Source of the DNA: Agitococcus lubricus
GTDB lineage: Bacteria > Pseudomonadota > Gammaproteobacteria > Pseudomonadales > Moraxellaceae
DNA length: 64,000 nucleotides
Assembly (NCBI RefSeq): GCF_003051055.1
Contig: NZ_QAON01000002.1
Location: forward strand, 124,001 to 188,000
Direction: 5' to 3'
Below are positions 35,569-45,407 of this stretch, in pieces. The translations under genes and the position numbers were made by a program. Position 1 is the first letter of the stretch. Each line of letters starts with the position of its first letter. The notes beneath the pieces are model-generated. The model searched no databases. It saw nothing but the letters and a program-made list of their open reading frames with translations, and was not told where the DNA came from.

Positions 35569-36408
35569 ATGCCTCGTCAAATTCCTATTAGCTTCGAGTT
35601 TTTTCCAACAAAAACCGAAGAAGGCACACAAAAACTCTTACACGTTCATCAACGTTTAGCCACCTTAAATCCTGCCTATTTTTCGGTGACTTATGGTGCA
35701 GGTGGCTCTACGCGTGAACGTACCTTGTCGATTGTTGACAATATTCAACAAGCTGCCCCCATTCCCGTTGCGCCACACTTGTCGTGCATTGGTGACAACA
35801 AAAGCGAAATTGCTGAGCTGTTACATCGTTATAAAAATCAAGGCATTAAACATTTAGTGGCCTTACGTGGTGATTTGCCCTCAGGCCAAATGGGCTTAGG
35901 TGAACTGCCTTATGCGCGTGATTTGGTCGAGTTTGTGCGTCAAGAAACAGGCGACCACTTTCATATTGAAGTCGCAGCCTACCCCGAAATGCACCCACAA
36001 TCTTATGATTTTGACAGTGATGTTAAGAATTTTATTGCCAAAGTCAATGCAGGTGCAAATAGCGCGATTACCCAATTTTTCTTTAATGCCGATGCCTATT
36101 TTTACTTTGTCGAAAAAGTACGTAAAGCAGGCGTTACCATTCCCATCGTACCGGGTATTATGCCTATCACCAACGCCAGCAATTTAATTCGTTTTGCCGA
36201 TGGTTGTGGTGCTGATATTCCACGTTGGATTCGTAAACAATTAGCCGCGTATGGCGACGATAGCGCAAGCATCAAAGCCTTTGGTGAAGACGTTGTGGCC
36301 AAGTTATGTGAAACCTTATTGCAAGGCGGTGCACCAAGTTTACACTTTTACACCATGAATCAAGCCGAGCCAACTACTCGCTTGTGCCAATTATTAGATT
36401 TAGCTTAA
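35569..36408 (+). CDS. metF: 5,10-methylenetetrahydrofolate reductase
   Basis: 279 aa. ISFEFFPTKTEEGTQKL, VTYGAGGSTRERTL, HLVALRGD, and FFFNADAYFYFVEKVRKAGVTIPIVPGIMPI are canonical MetF. It reduces methylene-THF to methyl-THF for methionine synthesis, using FAD. It works in the same methyl cycle as the preceding ahcY. The slightly short length is normal for proteobacterial MetF. Confidence 0.95.
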   Translation: MPRQIPISFEFFPTKTEEGTQKLLHVHQRLATLNPAYFSVTYGAGGSTRERTLSIVDNIQQAAPIPVAPHLSCIGDNKSEIAELLHRYKNQGIKHLVALRGDLPSGQMGLGELPYARDLVEFVRQETGDHFHIEVAAYPEMHPQSYDFDSDVKNFIAKVNAGANSAITQFFFNADAYFYFVEKVRKAGVTIPIVPGIMPITNASNLIRFADGCGADIPRWIRKQLAAYGDDSASIKAFGEDVVAKLCETLLQGGAPSLHFYTMNQAEPTTRLCQLLDLA

Positions 36409-36484
36409 ACGTTTATTGTTTACGTAGGGTGAGCGGAGTCTAACCATAAGCAAATTTAGTGATTTAATAACCCGCCCTACTTTT

Positions 36485-36552
36485 CTGACTTCGACTCCGC
36501 TCAGTCAACGCTGAAATGCGACCTGAACCAGCCGAAGGGTCGAAGGGCAATT
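36485..36552. repeat. CTTCGACT-CGCTCAG repeat (family C)
   Basis: ACTTCGACTCCGCTCAG at its left end and CCGAAGGGTCGAAGGG at its right end flank a 30-bp centre, between metF and the zinc-ribbon gene. Confidence 0.5.
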
Positions 36553-36565
36553 TTCTAGGATATTT

Positions 36566-36907
36566 ATGAGCGATTTACCTAACTGTCCGAAATGCCAATC
36601 AAGTTATAGCTATGAAGATGGCGATTGTTATCTTTGCCCAGAATGCAGCCATGAATGGCCAAAAACGACGGCACCAAGCGAAGATAATCGTGTCATTAAA
36701 GATGCAAACGGCAATGTTCTCAGTGATGGAGATACCGTGACTGTGATTAAAGACCTAAAAGTTAAAGGCTCTTCGTTAGTTGTTAAAGTGGGGACAAAAG
36801 TCAAAAATATTCGTTTAGTCGATGGCGACCACGATATTGATTGTAAAATTGAGGGTATTGGTGCAATGAAACTCAAATCTGAGTTTGTCAAAAAAGTGTC
36901 AGGCTGA
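36566..36907 (+). CDS. yjdM: zinc-ribbon protein YjdM/PhnA
   Basis: 113 aa. The N-terminal ribbon [25 protein letters not shown] supplies the cysteines. The PhnA/YjdM body follows ([60 protein letters not shown]). Although named for phosphonate operons, its cellular function is not established. Monocistronic, followed by a strong hairpin. Confidence 0.92.
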   Translation: MSDLPNCPKCQSSYSYEDGDCYLCPECSHEWPKTTAPSEDNRVIKDANGNVLSDGDTVTVIKDLKVKGSSLVVKVGTKVKNIRLVDGDHDIDCKIEGIGAMKLKSEFVKKVSG

Positions 36908-36910
36908 GTG

Positions 36911-36948
36911 CCTTATTCTGTAACACACGATGGTGCTACAGAATAAGG
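36911..36948 (+). terminator. strong hairpin after yjdM
   Basis: CCTTATTCTGTA-A-CAC pairs with GTG-C-TACAGAATAAGG, a 15-bp stem with one mismatch, 3 bp after the stop codon. No T-run follows, so its termination role is likely but unproven. Confidence 0.5.
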
Positions 36949-37131
36949 GAACAGCGTTGTTAAACCACCAAAACAACGCCATTCAAGACTGAAATACCGC
37001 TATTTCCGTTCCCTGTACTCAGGTCTTGCATACACTGATAACTGCCATCACTGTATATCGACACGGACATAGCATCTTTACATAGGATTGGCAGACTCAT
37101 TTTGCTGGCCTGCCTACGTCCTCAGATGCTA

Positions 37132-38307
37132 TTAAATACTACGCGAAATTAACTCTTTCATAATTTCATTGGTGCCACCATAAATACGGTTGGCACGGGT
37201 ATCAATGTAGGCACGTGCAATGGGGTATTCGAGCATAAAGCCATAACCACCATGTAATTGCACACACTCATCAACGACTTTGCTTAATAAGTCAGAGACC
37301 CAATATTTCGCGGCACAGGCTGCTTCGACACTGAGTTCATGTTTAAGTACTTGCTCAATACAACGGTCAACAAAGACACGGGCAATTTGTGCTTCAGAAC
37401 GTAATTCAGCCAACTTGAAGCGCGTATTTTGGTAAGCCGCAACGGGTTTACCGAATACTTTACGGTTTTTTACATAGTCGACGGTTTGTGCTAATGCGCC
37501 CTCTGCCCCTGCGGCACACATAATGGCAATCATCATGCGTTCCCATGCTAACTCTTTCATTAACATGATGAAGCCCATGCCTTCCATACCCAACAAGTTT
37601 TCTTTAGGCACTTTCACGTTATTAAAGAATAACTCACAGGTATCTTGGCCTTTCATGCCGACTTTCTTTAAGGGTCTGCCTTTGCTAAAGCCTTCGCTAT
37701 GGGCATCCACAATCAATAGAGAGATATTTTGTGCGCCTTTTTCGCTTGTACCTGTTTTGGCAACAACGACCGCCATATCACACAAATAACCGTTAGTGAT
37801 AAAGATTTTAGAGCCGTTTAAGACATAGTGGTCGCCCATATCAATGGCACGCGTTTGTACCGCTTGTAAGTCTGAGCCTGTACCAGGTTCGGTCATGGCA
37901 ATCGCAGACACGACTTCGCCAGAAGCCATTTTGGGTAACCATGCTTGTTTTTGTGCTTCGTTACCAAAGTTATTGATGTAGTTAGCGACGATATCAGAAT
38001 GCAAAGAGAACCCCGAGGCAGAGTCACCCACACGGGCTTGCTCTTCCATCATGATGACGCTATATAAACGGTCAACACCAGACCCACCATACTCTTCGGG
38101 CATGGTTGGGCATAACAAACCTAAAGCCCCTGCTTTATTCCATAAATCACGGTCTAAATGTTGTTGTTCTTCCCACTTCTCATGATAGGGCGCAATTTCT
38201 TCTTCAAAGAAACGACGGGCAGTTTTACGAAATGCCTCGTGGTCACTGTTAAATAATGTGCGTGGAATCATGGGGGCGATTTGGTCGGGAATATGTAGCT
38301 TGCTCAT
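37132..38307 (-). CDS. acyl-CoA dehydrogenase
   Basis: 391 aa, complete. AIAMTEPGTGSDLQAVQTRA is the FAD/substrate signature. The C-terminal CVQLHGGYGFMLEYPIARAYIDTRANRIYGGTNEIMKELISR carries the GTNEI motif of long-chain and short-chain enzymes. It catalyses the first step of beta-oxidation. A TetR regulator is encoded divergently 343 bp away and may control it. Confidence 0.92.
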   Translation of the reverse strand: MSKLHIPDQIAPMIPRTLFNSDHEAFRKTARRFFEEEIAPYHEKWEEQQHLDRDLWNKAGALGLLCPTMPEEYGGSGVDRLYSVIMMEEQARVGDSASGFSLHSDIVANYINNFGNEAQKQAWLPKMASGEVVSAIAMTEPGTGSDLQAVQTRAIDMGDHYVLNGSKIFITNGYLCDMAVVVAKTGTSEKGAQNISLLIVDAHSEGFSKGRPLKKVGMKGQDTCELFFNNVKVPKENLLGMEGMGFIMLMKELAWERMMIAIMCAAGAEGALAQTVDYVKNRKVFGKPVAAYQNTRFKLAELRSEAQIARVFVDRCIEQVLKHELSVEAACAAKYWVSDLLSKVVDECVQLHGGYGFMLEYPIARAYIDTRANRIYGGTNEIMKELISRSI

Positions 38308-38650
38308 GTGTCACTCTCAATTTACAATACGGACGTACAATATGTTTATAAATAGCAAGAACTATGGCGGTTCGTCAAGATGTCAACGCAGGAAAATTGT
38401 GATTTGCTAATAAACTCGCACTAAATTACGGCAAGAGTTGTTATTTATGCGAAAGCTGACTACTGTAATAGCAAGCACAAGCTGCTTAAATAGTAGAAGA
38501 AGATTACAATATCCGTCATCCATGAAGTCCATAACCACATCTTAAAACTGTATTGTGACTCTAGGTGCTGTTGAGACCTTGTTTGTGAGAATAAAACACA
38601 ACTAACCTTGGCAGTCCCTGCAACCTTTTTATTTTTGATTTATTGATGCT
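38308..38650. other. 343-bp divergent promoter region
   Basis: This lies between the acyl-CoA dehydrogenase and the TetR gene. I see no gene. TACAATA occurs twice, 13 bp apart (38323 and 38336), close to the dehydrogenase start. It may be part of its promoter or an operator. Confidence 0.35.
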
Positions 38651-39358
38651 ATGACCGAAAACACCGTATCGAGTCCTTTAGACTCTCATAAAAAAACGCG
38701 CCGCACACAAGCTGAACGTAGCGAGGCTATGCGTATTCGTTTAATCGAAGCGACACTCAAATGTTTAGAGGTTGACGGTTATGCAGGCACTACTGTCACC
38801 AAAATTGTCGAGGCCGCACAGGTATCTCGGGGTGCTCCTGTGCATCACTTCCCTTCTAAAGCGGCCTTAATTGCTGCCGCTGCCGAACACTTAATGCGTC
38901 GTTTCTATGTGCAGCTTGGTGTGGCAATGGCAGGCATTGGCGAATCTGAAGATAAACTCACCGAATTGATTATGACCTCTTGGAAACAAGTATTTGGGGC
39001 ATCGGAAAATACCGTGATTTTAGAGTTGATTGTGGCAAGCCGTCGTGACCAAGAATTAGCAACAATGCTACAAAAATTGTGGATTTCGGCATTTAGTACG
39101 GTTGGCGCAGCAGCCGAACATTATTTAGAACCCAAATCCAATAAAGACAATGTGCGTCATTTAATGATTTTGACCCAATGGTTATTGCGCGGCATGGCGA
39201 TGGATAAACACTTGGTATTTAACGAAAAAGTCATCGAGCATTATGTGCGCGTATGGTGTAAGGTCATGGCAGGTCATTTGAAAACCAAAGGCAATGTCGA
39301 AACTCGCCCACCACGTCCTGAATTTTGGGATATGTCGCTTGATAGCTTAGATTCTTAA
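38651..39358 (+). CDS. TetR family transcriptional regulator
   Basis: 235 aa. The helix-turn-helix is ATLKCLEVDGYAGTTVTKIVEAAQVSRGAPVHHFPSKAALIAAAAEHL (residues about 31-78). The C-terminal ligand domain has no recognisable signature. It is probably a repressor of the divergent acyl-CoA dehydrogenase or of the MFS pump 13 bp downstream; the spacing makes co-transcription with the pump likely. Confidence 0.88.
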   Translation: MTENTVSSPLDSHKKTRRTQAERSEAMRIRLIEATLKCLEVDGYAGTTVTKIVEAAQVSRGAPVHHFPSKAALIAAAAEHLMRRFYVQLGVAMAGIGESEDKLTELIMTSWKQVFGASENTVILELIVASRRDQELATMLQKLWISAFSTVGAAAEHYLEPKSNKDNVRHLMILTQWLLRGMAMDKHLVFNEKVIEHYVRVWCKVMAGHLKTKGNVETRPPRPEFWDMSLDSLDS

Positions 39359-39371
39359 TATTGAGATACCT

Positions 39372-40559
39372 ATGTCTAGTCAGACACGGCTAAAATTTGA
39401 GCCTTGGCTCATATTATTAGGCGCATTAACCGCCATTGGCCCGCTCTCTATTGATATGTATTTGCCCAGCTTTCCCACGCTAGAGCAAGAACTAGGTCAA
39501 GGCGCGCAATTAAGTTTAGCGAGCTTTTTTATTGGCATGGCCATTGGTCAAGTATTGTATGGTTCACTCAGTGACCGCTTTGGCCGTAAAGCCCCTTTAA
39601 TCATCGGGCTGAGTATTTTTATGGTCTCGGCATTGGCGGCGAGTCAAGCACACAATATGCACGAGCTAATTATCTATCGCTTTTTACAAGGTTTTGGTGG
39701 CTGCTCGGGGATGGTGATTGCCCGTGCGATTGTTCGTGACCGTTGTCAGCCTAGCCAAGCGGCACAAGCCTTTTCTATGCTGATATTGGTGATGGGCTTA
39801 GCCCCCATTTTAGCCCCGATGGCAGGGAGTTATTTTTTAACGGCATGGGGTTGGCACAGTATTTTTTATTTCAAAGCTGGGTTTGCCTTAGTATGTTTGA
39901 CTGCCATTTTAATATTGATTCCTGAAAGTCATAAAGGGCCTTTTGCCTCACTGGCACTACGTAAGGTGTTTAATAGCTACTGGCATTTGCTACGCGATAA
40001 AACATTTATCGGTTACACCCTATCCAGTGGTTTAGCCTTTTCTGGCATGTTTGCTTATATTGCAGGTTCACCCCATGTGTTTATCGAATTACAAGGATTA
40101 TCACCACAACAATACAGCCTGATGTTTGGCACCAATGCCTTTGGTTTTATCGCGGCGAGCCAACTCAATGCGTGGTTATTACGACAAGAATATAACATGC
40201 TACGCATTTTACACTTGGCGTTGTGGATTCCTGCAACAGTCAGTACCCTACTGTGCTTAGCGGCTTTGATGGGTTTTGATGGCTTATGGCTGTTATTATT
40301 CGGCTTTTTTAGTTATATCGTCAGCTTAGGCTTTATTTCACCTAATGCAGGGGCTGCCGCAATGGCACATCAAGGTCATCAAGCAGGCACAGCTTCTGCA
40401 TTAATGGGCGTCTTACAATTTGGTCTTGCAAGTACCATCGGGGTGTTATTAGGCCTATTTCATAGCGACAGTGCCTTGCCTTTACTCAGCATCCTGATGG
40501 TCTGCGGTGTGGGTGCTTTTGTGTGGCACCGTTTAGTCGTGGTGCAACATCCTACGTAA
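39372..40559 (+). CDS. Bcr/CflA family drug efflux MFS transporter
   Basis: 395 aa with 12 predicted helices. IGPLSIDMYLPSFPTLEQELG is the Bcr/CflA signature in helix 1, and LYGSLSDRFGRKAPLIIGL is the MFS loop 2-3 motif. It exports drugs such as bicyclomycin-type compounds or sulfonamides by proton antiport; the substrate is not known here. It follows the TetR gene by 13 bp. Its 3' end overlaps the convergent AraC gene by 27 bp. Confidence 0.9.
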   Translation: MSSQTRLKFEPWLILLGALTAIGPLSIDMYLPSFPTLEQELGQGAQLSLASFFIGMAIGQVLYGSLSDRFGRKAPLIIGLSIFMVSALAASQAHNMHELIIYRFLQGFGGCSGMVIARAIVRDRCQPSQAAQAFSMLILVMGLAPILAPMAGSYFLTAWGWHSIFYFKAGFALVCLTAILILIPESHKGPFASLALRKVFNSYWHLLRDKTFIGYTLSSGLAFSGMFAYIAGSPHVFIELQGLSPQQYSLMFGTNAFGFIAASQLNAWLLRQEYNMLRILHLALWIPATVSTLLCLAALMGFDGLWLLLFGFFSYIVSLGFISPNAGAAAMAHQGHQAGTASALMGVLQFGLASTIGVLLGLFHSDSALPLLSILMVCGVGAFVWHRLVVVQHPT

Positions 40560-41591
40560 ACGCGCTCTAAACTCTGTGGGTGTTTGTCCTGTCCACTGCT
40601 TAAAAGCACGGGTAAAATTAGCGGGGTTGTTATAACCTAAGCGTTGAGCAATCTGTTGAATATCCGCCTGTGTTTGGCGTAATAATTGTTGTGCATCGCG
40701 CTGACGAGCAGCTTCTACTAATTGTTGATAGCTCGTCCCTTGATGTTGTAAATGACGGCGTAAACTCCGCTCTGAGAGATGTAAACGCTCGGCAATTTGT
40801 TCGGGCGTCAAATACCCTTGCGTGTGATGTTGTAATAAGTTTTTGACTATCATCACCATATCTTGTTGCATCGTTGGCAACAGGGCTAATTCTCGTTCAC
40901 ATTGGGCAATCGCTAAGGTCAAGGCTTCGGGATTAGCGGTTTTAATAGGATAGTGCAGTACCGCTTTAGGCACTCTCAGTTGGGTCACCGCTTGCTCATA
41001 ACATAAGGTAGGTAATGCCAAATGTGACACTTGTGTTAAGTAGTCAGGCTCAGGCATGGCAAAATGCAGCTCTGCGTCTAAGTTTTCACCCGCTAATAAA
41101 AACTTTAGGCCATAATAAATGCCCGATAGTACAGCCTCCAACAACACTTTTTCGACCTCGGGAGGCATGGGGTACTGACAGTAAATTGAAAATACCACAC
41201 AATGTGGGTCGTCAATATAACGTAAATTCACCCCACGACCACGCACATGCCAAAAACGCTGTAAAATATACATCGCATCAGCAATTGTTGCCGCCGACAT
41301 TAAGGCATAGCCTAAACTCCCGTGTGCGGTCAGGGGTTGGCGCGCACCAACCTCTAAACCTAAGCCATTATTACCCACTAAGGCGATGACCGCCGTCACT
41401 AATTTTTCATAGTCTTGGCTGGAAACACGCCCCGTTGTTTGAGCAAAGAGTTGTGGATTAAGCTGTGCATGCGCTAATACTTGCGCTTGGCTCACCCCGC
41501 GCTCTTCCGCAATTTGTAAATAAATCGCAGGATAAGTGACTGGCAAATGCGCATATAGTGTTTGTTCTTTTGGATAGGTAATTTGGCTCAT
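40533..41591 (-). CDS. AraC family transcriptional regulator
   Basis: About 352 aa. The N-terminal ligand domain (LGLEVGARQPLTAHGSLGYALMSAATIADAM) is of the arabinose-binding/OruR type. The C-terminal double HTH includes LSERSLRRHLQHQGTSYQQLVEAAR and IAQRLGYNNPANFTRAFKQWTGQTPTEFR. Relatives often control fatty-acid or aromatic degradation genes. The ATG at 41591 has GGTGG 5 nt upstream, so the longer TTG start at 41603 is not used. Convergent overlap with the efflux gene. Confidence 0.88.
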   Translation of the reverse strand: MSQITYPKEQTLYAHLPVTYPAIYLQIAEERGVSQAQVLAHAQLNPQLFAQTTGRVSSQDYEKLVTAVIALVGNNGLGLEVGARQPLTAHGSLGYALMSAATIADAMYILQRFWHVRGRGVNLRYIDDPHCVVFSIYCQYPMPPEVEKVLLEAVLSGIYYGLKFLLAGENLDAELHFAMPEPDYLTQVSHLALPTLCYEQAVTQLRVPKAVLHYPIKTANPEALTLAIAQCERELALLPTMQQDMVMIVKNLLQHHTQGYLTPEQIAERLHLSERSLRRHLQHQGTSYQQLVEAARQRDAQQLLRQTQADIQQIAQRLGYNNPANFTRAFKQWTGQTPTEFRARLRRMLHHD

Positions 41592-41702
41592 GCTGGCCAC
41601 CAATGATAAGTGACTTGTCCGCGTAGCGTCTCACGATTTCACCAGAAAGGCAATTATGCTTAAGCCATAATATGCTCCATGAGCAAATGTGATAACGGCG
41701 GC

Positions 41703-41745
41703 TGCACGAAGTCGAAGCCTACTTCGACTCCGCTCAGTAACCACA
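41703..41745. repeat. CTTCGACT-CGCTCAG repeat (family C)
   Basis: GCACGAAGTCGAAG faces CTTCGACTCCGCTCAG, followed by a third half copy (ACTTCAACTTTGCTCAG) to 41760. They lie ahead of the metal-dependent hydrolase gene. Confidence 0.5.
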
Positions 41746-41789
41746 CTTCAACTTTGCTCAGTATGCTGATTTTAACTAAGAGGTGTGCC

Positions 41790-42641
41790 ATGACTGCTGC
41801 AATTAACCCCGCATTGACCCAAACCCATGCTGGTCATCATCACGATTTAAAAGTGCGTCAAATGGATTTTGCCCTCAACGATATTCCCGAATTTTGGTAT
41901 GATAACGACCCTTTCAAAACCTTACTACTATCCGCATTATCCGGTGGATTTCCCGCAGGTGAACACTTTTTTATTCATTCCATCCGTCATTTTCAAGACC
42001 AAATTAAAGACCCCGAATTACGCCAAGCCGTTCGCGCCTTTATTGGCCAAGAAGCCCATCACTCCAAAGAACACGAAGTATTAAATGACTTAATGATTAA
42101 ACATGGCTATTCAATTGACCGTATTGACCGTAATGTTGCCTTTGCGATGAAATGGTATAAAACCTATTTAAGCCCTGCCCGTCAATTGGCTCATACGGCC
42201 GCTGTTGAGCACTTTACCGCATTAATGGCCGAAGAATACTTATTTAACAGCAATGAGTTAGACAAAATGGACGCCCGTTTAGCGCCGTTATGGGCGTGGC
42301 ATGCCATTGAAGAAACCGAACACAAAGCAGTGGCTTTTGATGTCTATAAAGCCACTGTCAATAATGAGTGGATTCGCTTATCACAAATGGCGATTTGTAC
42401 CGTGATGTTTTTAGGCTTTTCGACTTATGACTTTATCACCTTGATGCGAGAATCGGGGCGTCAAGGTGACGTTAAAATGTGGGCAAAAGGCATTAATTAT
42501 TATTGGGGAACAAAAGGTATTTTTAGAAAAATGATTCCCAGTTATTTTAAGTACTACCGCAAAGACTTTCATCCTTGGCAACACAATAGCCAATCTATGG
42601 TAGATAAACTTAAAGCTAAATATTTGGGGGATAAGGCTTAG
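41790..42641 (+). CDS. predicted metal-dependent hydrolase (PF10118 type)
   Basis: About 283 aa. PAGEHFFIHSIRHFQDQI, FIGQEAHHSKEHEVLN, AVEHFTALMAEEYL and WHAIEETEHKAVAFDVY carry the E-x-x-H clusters of a ferritin-like di-iron fold, typical of COG3687 proteins. The function is not established; it is common in lipid-degrading gammaproteobacteria. The ATG at 41790 follows AAGAGGTG. The longer frame from 41679 runs through repeat DNA and is rejected. Confidence 0.85.
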   Translation: MTAAINPALTQTHAGHHHDLKVRQMDFALNDIPEFWYDNDPFKTLLLSALSGGFPAGEHFFIHSIRHFQDQIKDPELRQAVRAFIGQEAHHSKEHEVLNDLMIKHGYSIDRIDRNVAFAMKWYKTYLSPARQLAHTAAVEHFTALMAEEYLFNSNELDKMDARLAPLWAWHAIEETEHKAVAFDVYKATVNNEWIRLSQMAICTVMFLGFSTYDFITLMRESGRQGDVKMWAKGINYYWGTKGIFRKMIPSYFKYYRKDFHPWQHNSQSMVDKLKAKYLGDKA

Positions 42642-42650
42642 CTTAGCTTT

Positions 42651-42736
42651 CGACTTCGCTCAGGATACCAAATCTAAAATGGTTGCCCTTCGACTACGCT
42701 CAGGGAGCAAAGCCATGGTGATTGAGCGAAGTCGAA
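42651..42736. repeat. CTTCGACT-CGCTCAG repeat cluster (family C)
   Basis: TTTCGACTTCGCTCAG, then CCTTCGACTACGCTCAGGG, then inverted TTGAGCGAAGTCGAAA, within 85 bp between the hydrolase gene and bioA. Confidence 0.55.
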
Positions 42737-42806
42737 ACCAAACAAATTTCCGCTACCTTTACAAAACCTGTCTATAATGCCTCGTTGATTTTACGAGGCA
42801 AAAACA

Positions 42807-44192
42807 ATGACTAACCAACAACTAATGCAACGTGATTTAGCGGTCTTGTGGCACCCTTGTACCCAAATGCACGACCACGAACACATTCCTTTAGTCCCAA
42901 TTGCCAAAGCGCAAGGTATTTGGTTAGAAGATTTTGAGGGTAAACGTTATATTGATGCGATTAGCTCGTGGTGGGTCAATATTTGGGGACACGCGCATCC
43001 TCATATCAATCAAGCCATCAAACAGCAATTAGATACACTTGAGCATGTGATTTTGGCAGGTTTTAGCCATGAACCTATCATTGAATTAGCCGAAAAACTC
43101 GTTGCCCTTGCACCACAAGGTTTAAGCCGTTGTTTTTTTGCTGATAATGGCTCGGCGGCTGTTGAAGTTGCCTTAAAAATGAGTATGCACTATTGGCATA
43201 ATCAAGGTGAAAAACAAAAAACACGTTTTGTGTCCTTGCAAGGTAGCTATCATGGTGAAACGCTTGGCGCATTAGCCGTGACTGATATTCCTCTGTTTTC
43301 CGAAACCTACGCCCCACTACTCACCCAACATTACCGTGTGCCATCGCCAGATTGGACACAAGCGCCAGAGGGCATGACAGCCGAAGCCCTTGCCCGACAA
43401 CAATTTAACGTGCTTGAACAACTGCTAATTGAAAAACACAGCGAAATTTGTGCGGTGATTGTTGAGCCGTTAATTCAAGGTGCGGCAGGCATGAAAATGT
43501 ATCATCCTGTCTATTTACAGTTATTACGCGCCGCTTGTGACAACTATGGCGTTCATTTAATTGCTGATGAAATTGCCGTTGGTTTTGCCCGTACAGGTCG
43601 TTTTTTTGCGTGTGAGCACGCCAATATTCGCCCTGATTTTTTGTGTTTATCCAAAGCCTTAACCGCAGGTTATTTACCCATGTCGGTGGTGTTAACCACT
43701 GAAGCTATTTATCAAGGCTTTTACCATCCTTACTCTACGCTCAAAGGTTTTTTACATTCGCATAGTTTTACAGGCAATCCTTTAGCGGCAAGAGCCGCTT
43801 TAGCTTCTTTAGAACTATTTGCCCTTGACCCACAATTACAACGCCAGCAGCAAATTCATCACGTTTGCCAAAAAGCCTTAGAGCCGTTAAAAAATCATGC
43901 TCATATTGTCAATATTCGGCAAACAGGCACGATTTGCGCGTTTGATTTGGTGCAAGACAAAGCAAGCAAAACACCGTTTGATTGGCGTGAGCGTCGTGGT
44001 TTGCAGGTATTTCAAGCTGCATTAGAACAAGGCGTGTTATTACGCCCTATTGGTAATACCGTGTATGTGATGCCGCCGTATGTAATGACCGATGATGAAT
44101 TGCGTTATGTGCTTAAAGTGGCAGGTAATGCAGTGGATATAGCGACCCAAGCACCTGCAAAAGGAAGTGATGTAGGCGTAAGTTTGCCTTAA
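42807..44192 (+). CDS. bioA: adenosylmethionine-8-amino-7-oxononanoate aminotransferase
   Basis: 461 aa. HPCTQMHDHEHIPLVPI and DAISSWWVNIWGHAHPHIN are BioA-specific. The PLP-binding lysine is in FLCLSKALTAGYLPMS (near residue 280), and ADEIAVGFARTGRFFACEH precedes it. It converts KAPA to DAPA in biotin synthesis with SAM as amino donor. No other bio gene is nearby. The SGNH gene follows 7 bp downstream. Confidence 0.95.
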   Translation: MTNQQLMQRDLAVLWHPCTQMHDHEHIPLVPIAKAQGIWLEDFEGKRYIDAISSWWVNIWGHAHPHINQAIKQQLDTLEHVILAGFSHEPIIELAEKLVALAPQGLSRCFFADNGSAAVEVALKMSMHYWHNQGEKQKTRFVSLQGSYHGETLGALAVTDIPLFSETYAPLLTQHYRVPSPDWTQAPEGMTAEALARQQFNVLEQLLIEKHSEICAVIVEPLIQGAAGMKMYHPVYLQLLRAACDNYGVHLIADEIAVGFARTGRFFACEHANIRPDFLCLSKALTAGYLPMSVVLTTEAIYQGFYHPYSTLKGFLHSHSFTGNPLAARAALASLELFALDPQLQRQQQIHHVCQKALEPLKNHAHIVNIRQTGTICAFDLVQDKASKTPFDWRERRGLQVFQAALEQGVLLRPIGNTVYVMPPYVMTDDELRYVLKVAGNAVDIATQAPAKGSDVGVSLP

Positions 44193-44199
44193 AGAGGAA

Positions 44200-45087
44200 A
44201 TGAATATGCGTGTTTTATGGTTGTCTCTGATATGGCTGTTGCAGGCTTGTTCAACATCTCATCCTAATATCGCCGATACAAGACTCAACTCACCGCAACT
44301 AAGCATCCTTGCAATTGGAGACTCACTGACGAATGGCGGTAAAAATAATAACTATCGTGAGCCACTGGCAGAGTTAACTAAACTAACAGTGCTTAATTAT
44401 GGTGTCGGGGGTCAACGCTCTGACCATATCAGTGCTCGTTTAGGATTACGAGCGATAGACGTATCTGCTAAAGCAGGTTTTTTTATTGAAGGACGTAATG
44501 AACTCAGTCGTATTTTCCCTCCCCCTATTACTTCTCAAGGCGCCAAACAAATTACGTGTCAAACCCTAACCCATATACAGTGTGAAATTCAGTTAGTTGA
44601 AAAAACCTATTTTTTAACCTTAACAGAATCAGTCAATACCCAAAACCTTCAGTTACGAACCCCATTGATAGATACGACAAACAGTATTGGGATTATTTGG
44701 GTGGGACGAAACAATGCCGCTCAGACAGAACGTGTGCTTAGTGATATTGAATTGATAGTTAATCAATTCAAACATCATCAATCCTCCTATTTGATACTGA
44801 CTGTCTTAAACGGTCAAGGAGAAGGTGTTAATACAGGTATTCATACAAAAATTTTAGAACTTAATCGCAGACTCATAGCAACATATGGGCAACAAGTACT
44901 AGATATTCGACAAGTATTAGTTGATAGCTATCGGCAAGATGATGCCGTTGACATAAACAACTATCAACAAGATATAGTCCCACAATCATTACGTAAGGAC
45001 GGTCTTCATCTTAATGCACAAGGTAATCAAATTGTTGCCCAAGCCATATATAATAAACTGACTGCTCTAAAACTCATTCAGCACTAG
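44200..45087 (+). CDS. SGNH/GDSL hydrolase, predicted lipoprotein
   Basis: 295 aa. Signal VLWLSLIWLLQACS ends in a lipobox with Cys near residue 17, so it is probably an outer-membrane or periplasmic lipoprotein. AIGDSLTNGG is the GDSL block and DGLHLNAQGN the C-terminal D-x-x-H. GVGGQRSD supplies the block II Gly. It cleaves esters, lipid or polysaccharide acyl groups. Two close starts (44200, 44206); AGAGG spacing favours the second. It is followed 7 bp later by a broken rsmE. Confidence 0.8.
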   Translation: MNMRVLWLSLIWLLQACSTSHPNIADTRLNSPQLSILAIGDSLTNGGKNNNYREPLAELTKLTVLNYGVGGQRSDHISARLGLRAIDVSAKAGFFIEGRNELSRIFPPPITSQGAKQITCQTLTHIQCEIQLVEKTYFLTLTESVNTQNLQLRTPLIDTTNSIGIIWVGRNNAAQTERVLSDIELIVNQFKHHQSSYLILTVLNGQGEGVNTGIHTKILELNRRLIATYGQQVLDIRQVLVDSYRQDDAVDINNYQQDIVPQSLRKDGLHLNAQGNQIVAQAIYNKLTALKLIQH

Positions 45088-45094
45088 GTTTAAT

Positions 45095-45380
45095 ATGACC
45101 CGTCTTTACCCCCCTATTCCCTTATCGCTCAATACCGAAATTGAACTGCCTGAAGATGCTGCTCATCACTTTATTAAAGTCTTACGCGCGCGCGTGGGCG
45201 ATGCAGTGTGTTTATTTAATGGTGACGGCGGTGAATATCATGGTCAATTAAGTCGTACTGATAAACGTCATGCTTATGTCACCCTAGAAACGTTTATTGA
45301 AAATAACAAAAGCTAACCACTCAACGTCTATTTAGGCCAAGTGCTATCAGAAGGTGATCATTTTGAGTTATGGGATGTCT
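45095..45380 (+). pseudogene. rsmE fragment (5' part duplicated)
   Basis: The first 73 codons are nearly identical to the intact rsmE at 46501 (MTRLYPPIPLSLNTEIELPED...). An in-frame TAA then stands where the intact copy has TCT. Similarity continues weakly to about 45380 (PLNVYLGQVLSEGDHF). The copy keeps the PUA-like N-terminal domain only and lacks the whole SPOUT methyltransferase domain. The many silent differences from the intact gene show that the duplication or import is not recent. Confidence 0.85.
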
Positions 45381-45407
45381 GTACAGACCATCTATCTAAT
45401 AATTTTT

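Noticed and set aside
41679-41789. N-terminal extension of the metal-dependent hydrolase
   Set aside because: Encoded by family C repeat DNA; AAGAGGTG precedes the ATG at 41790.
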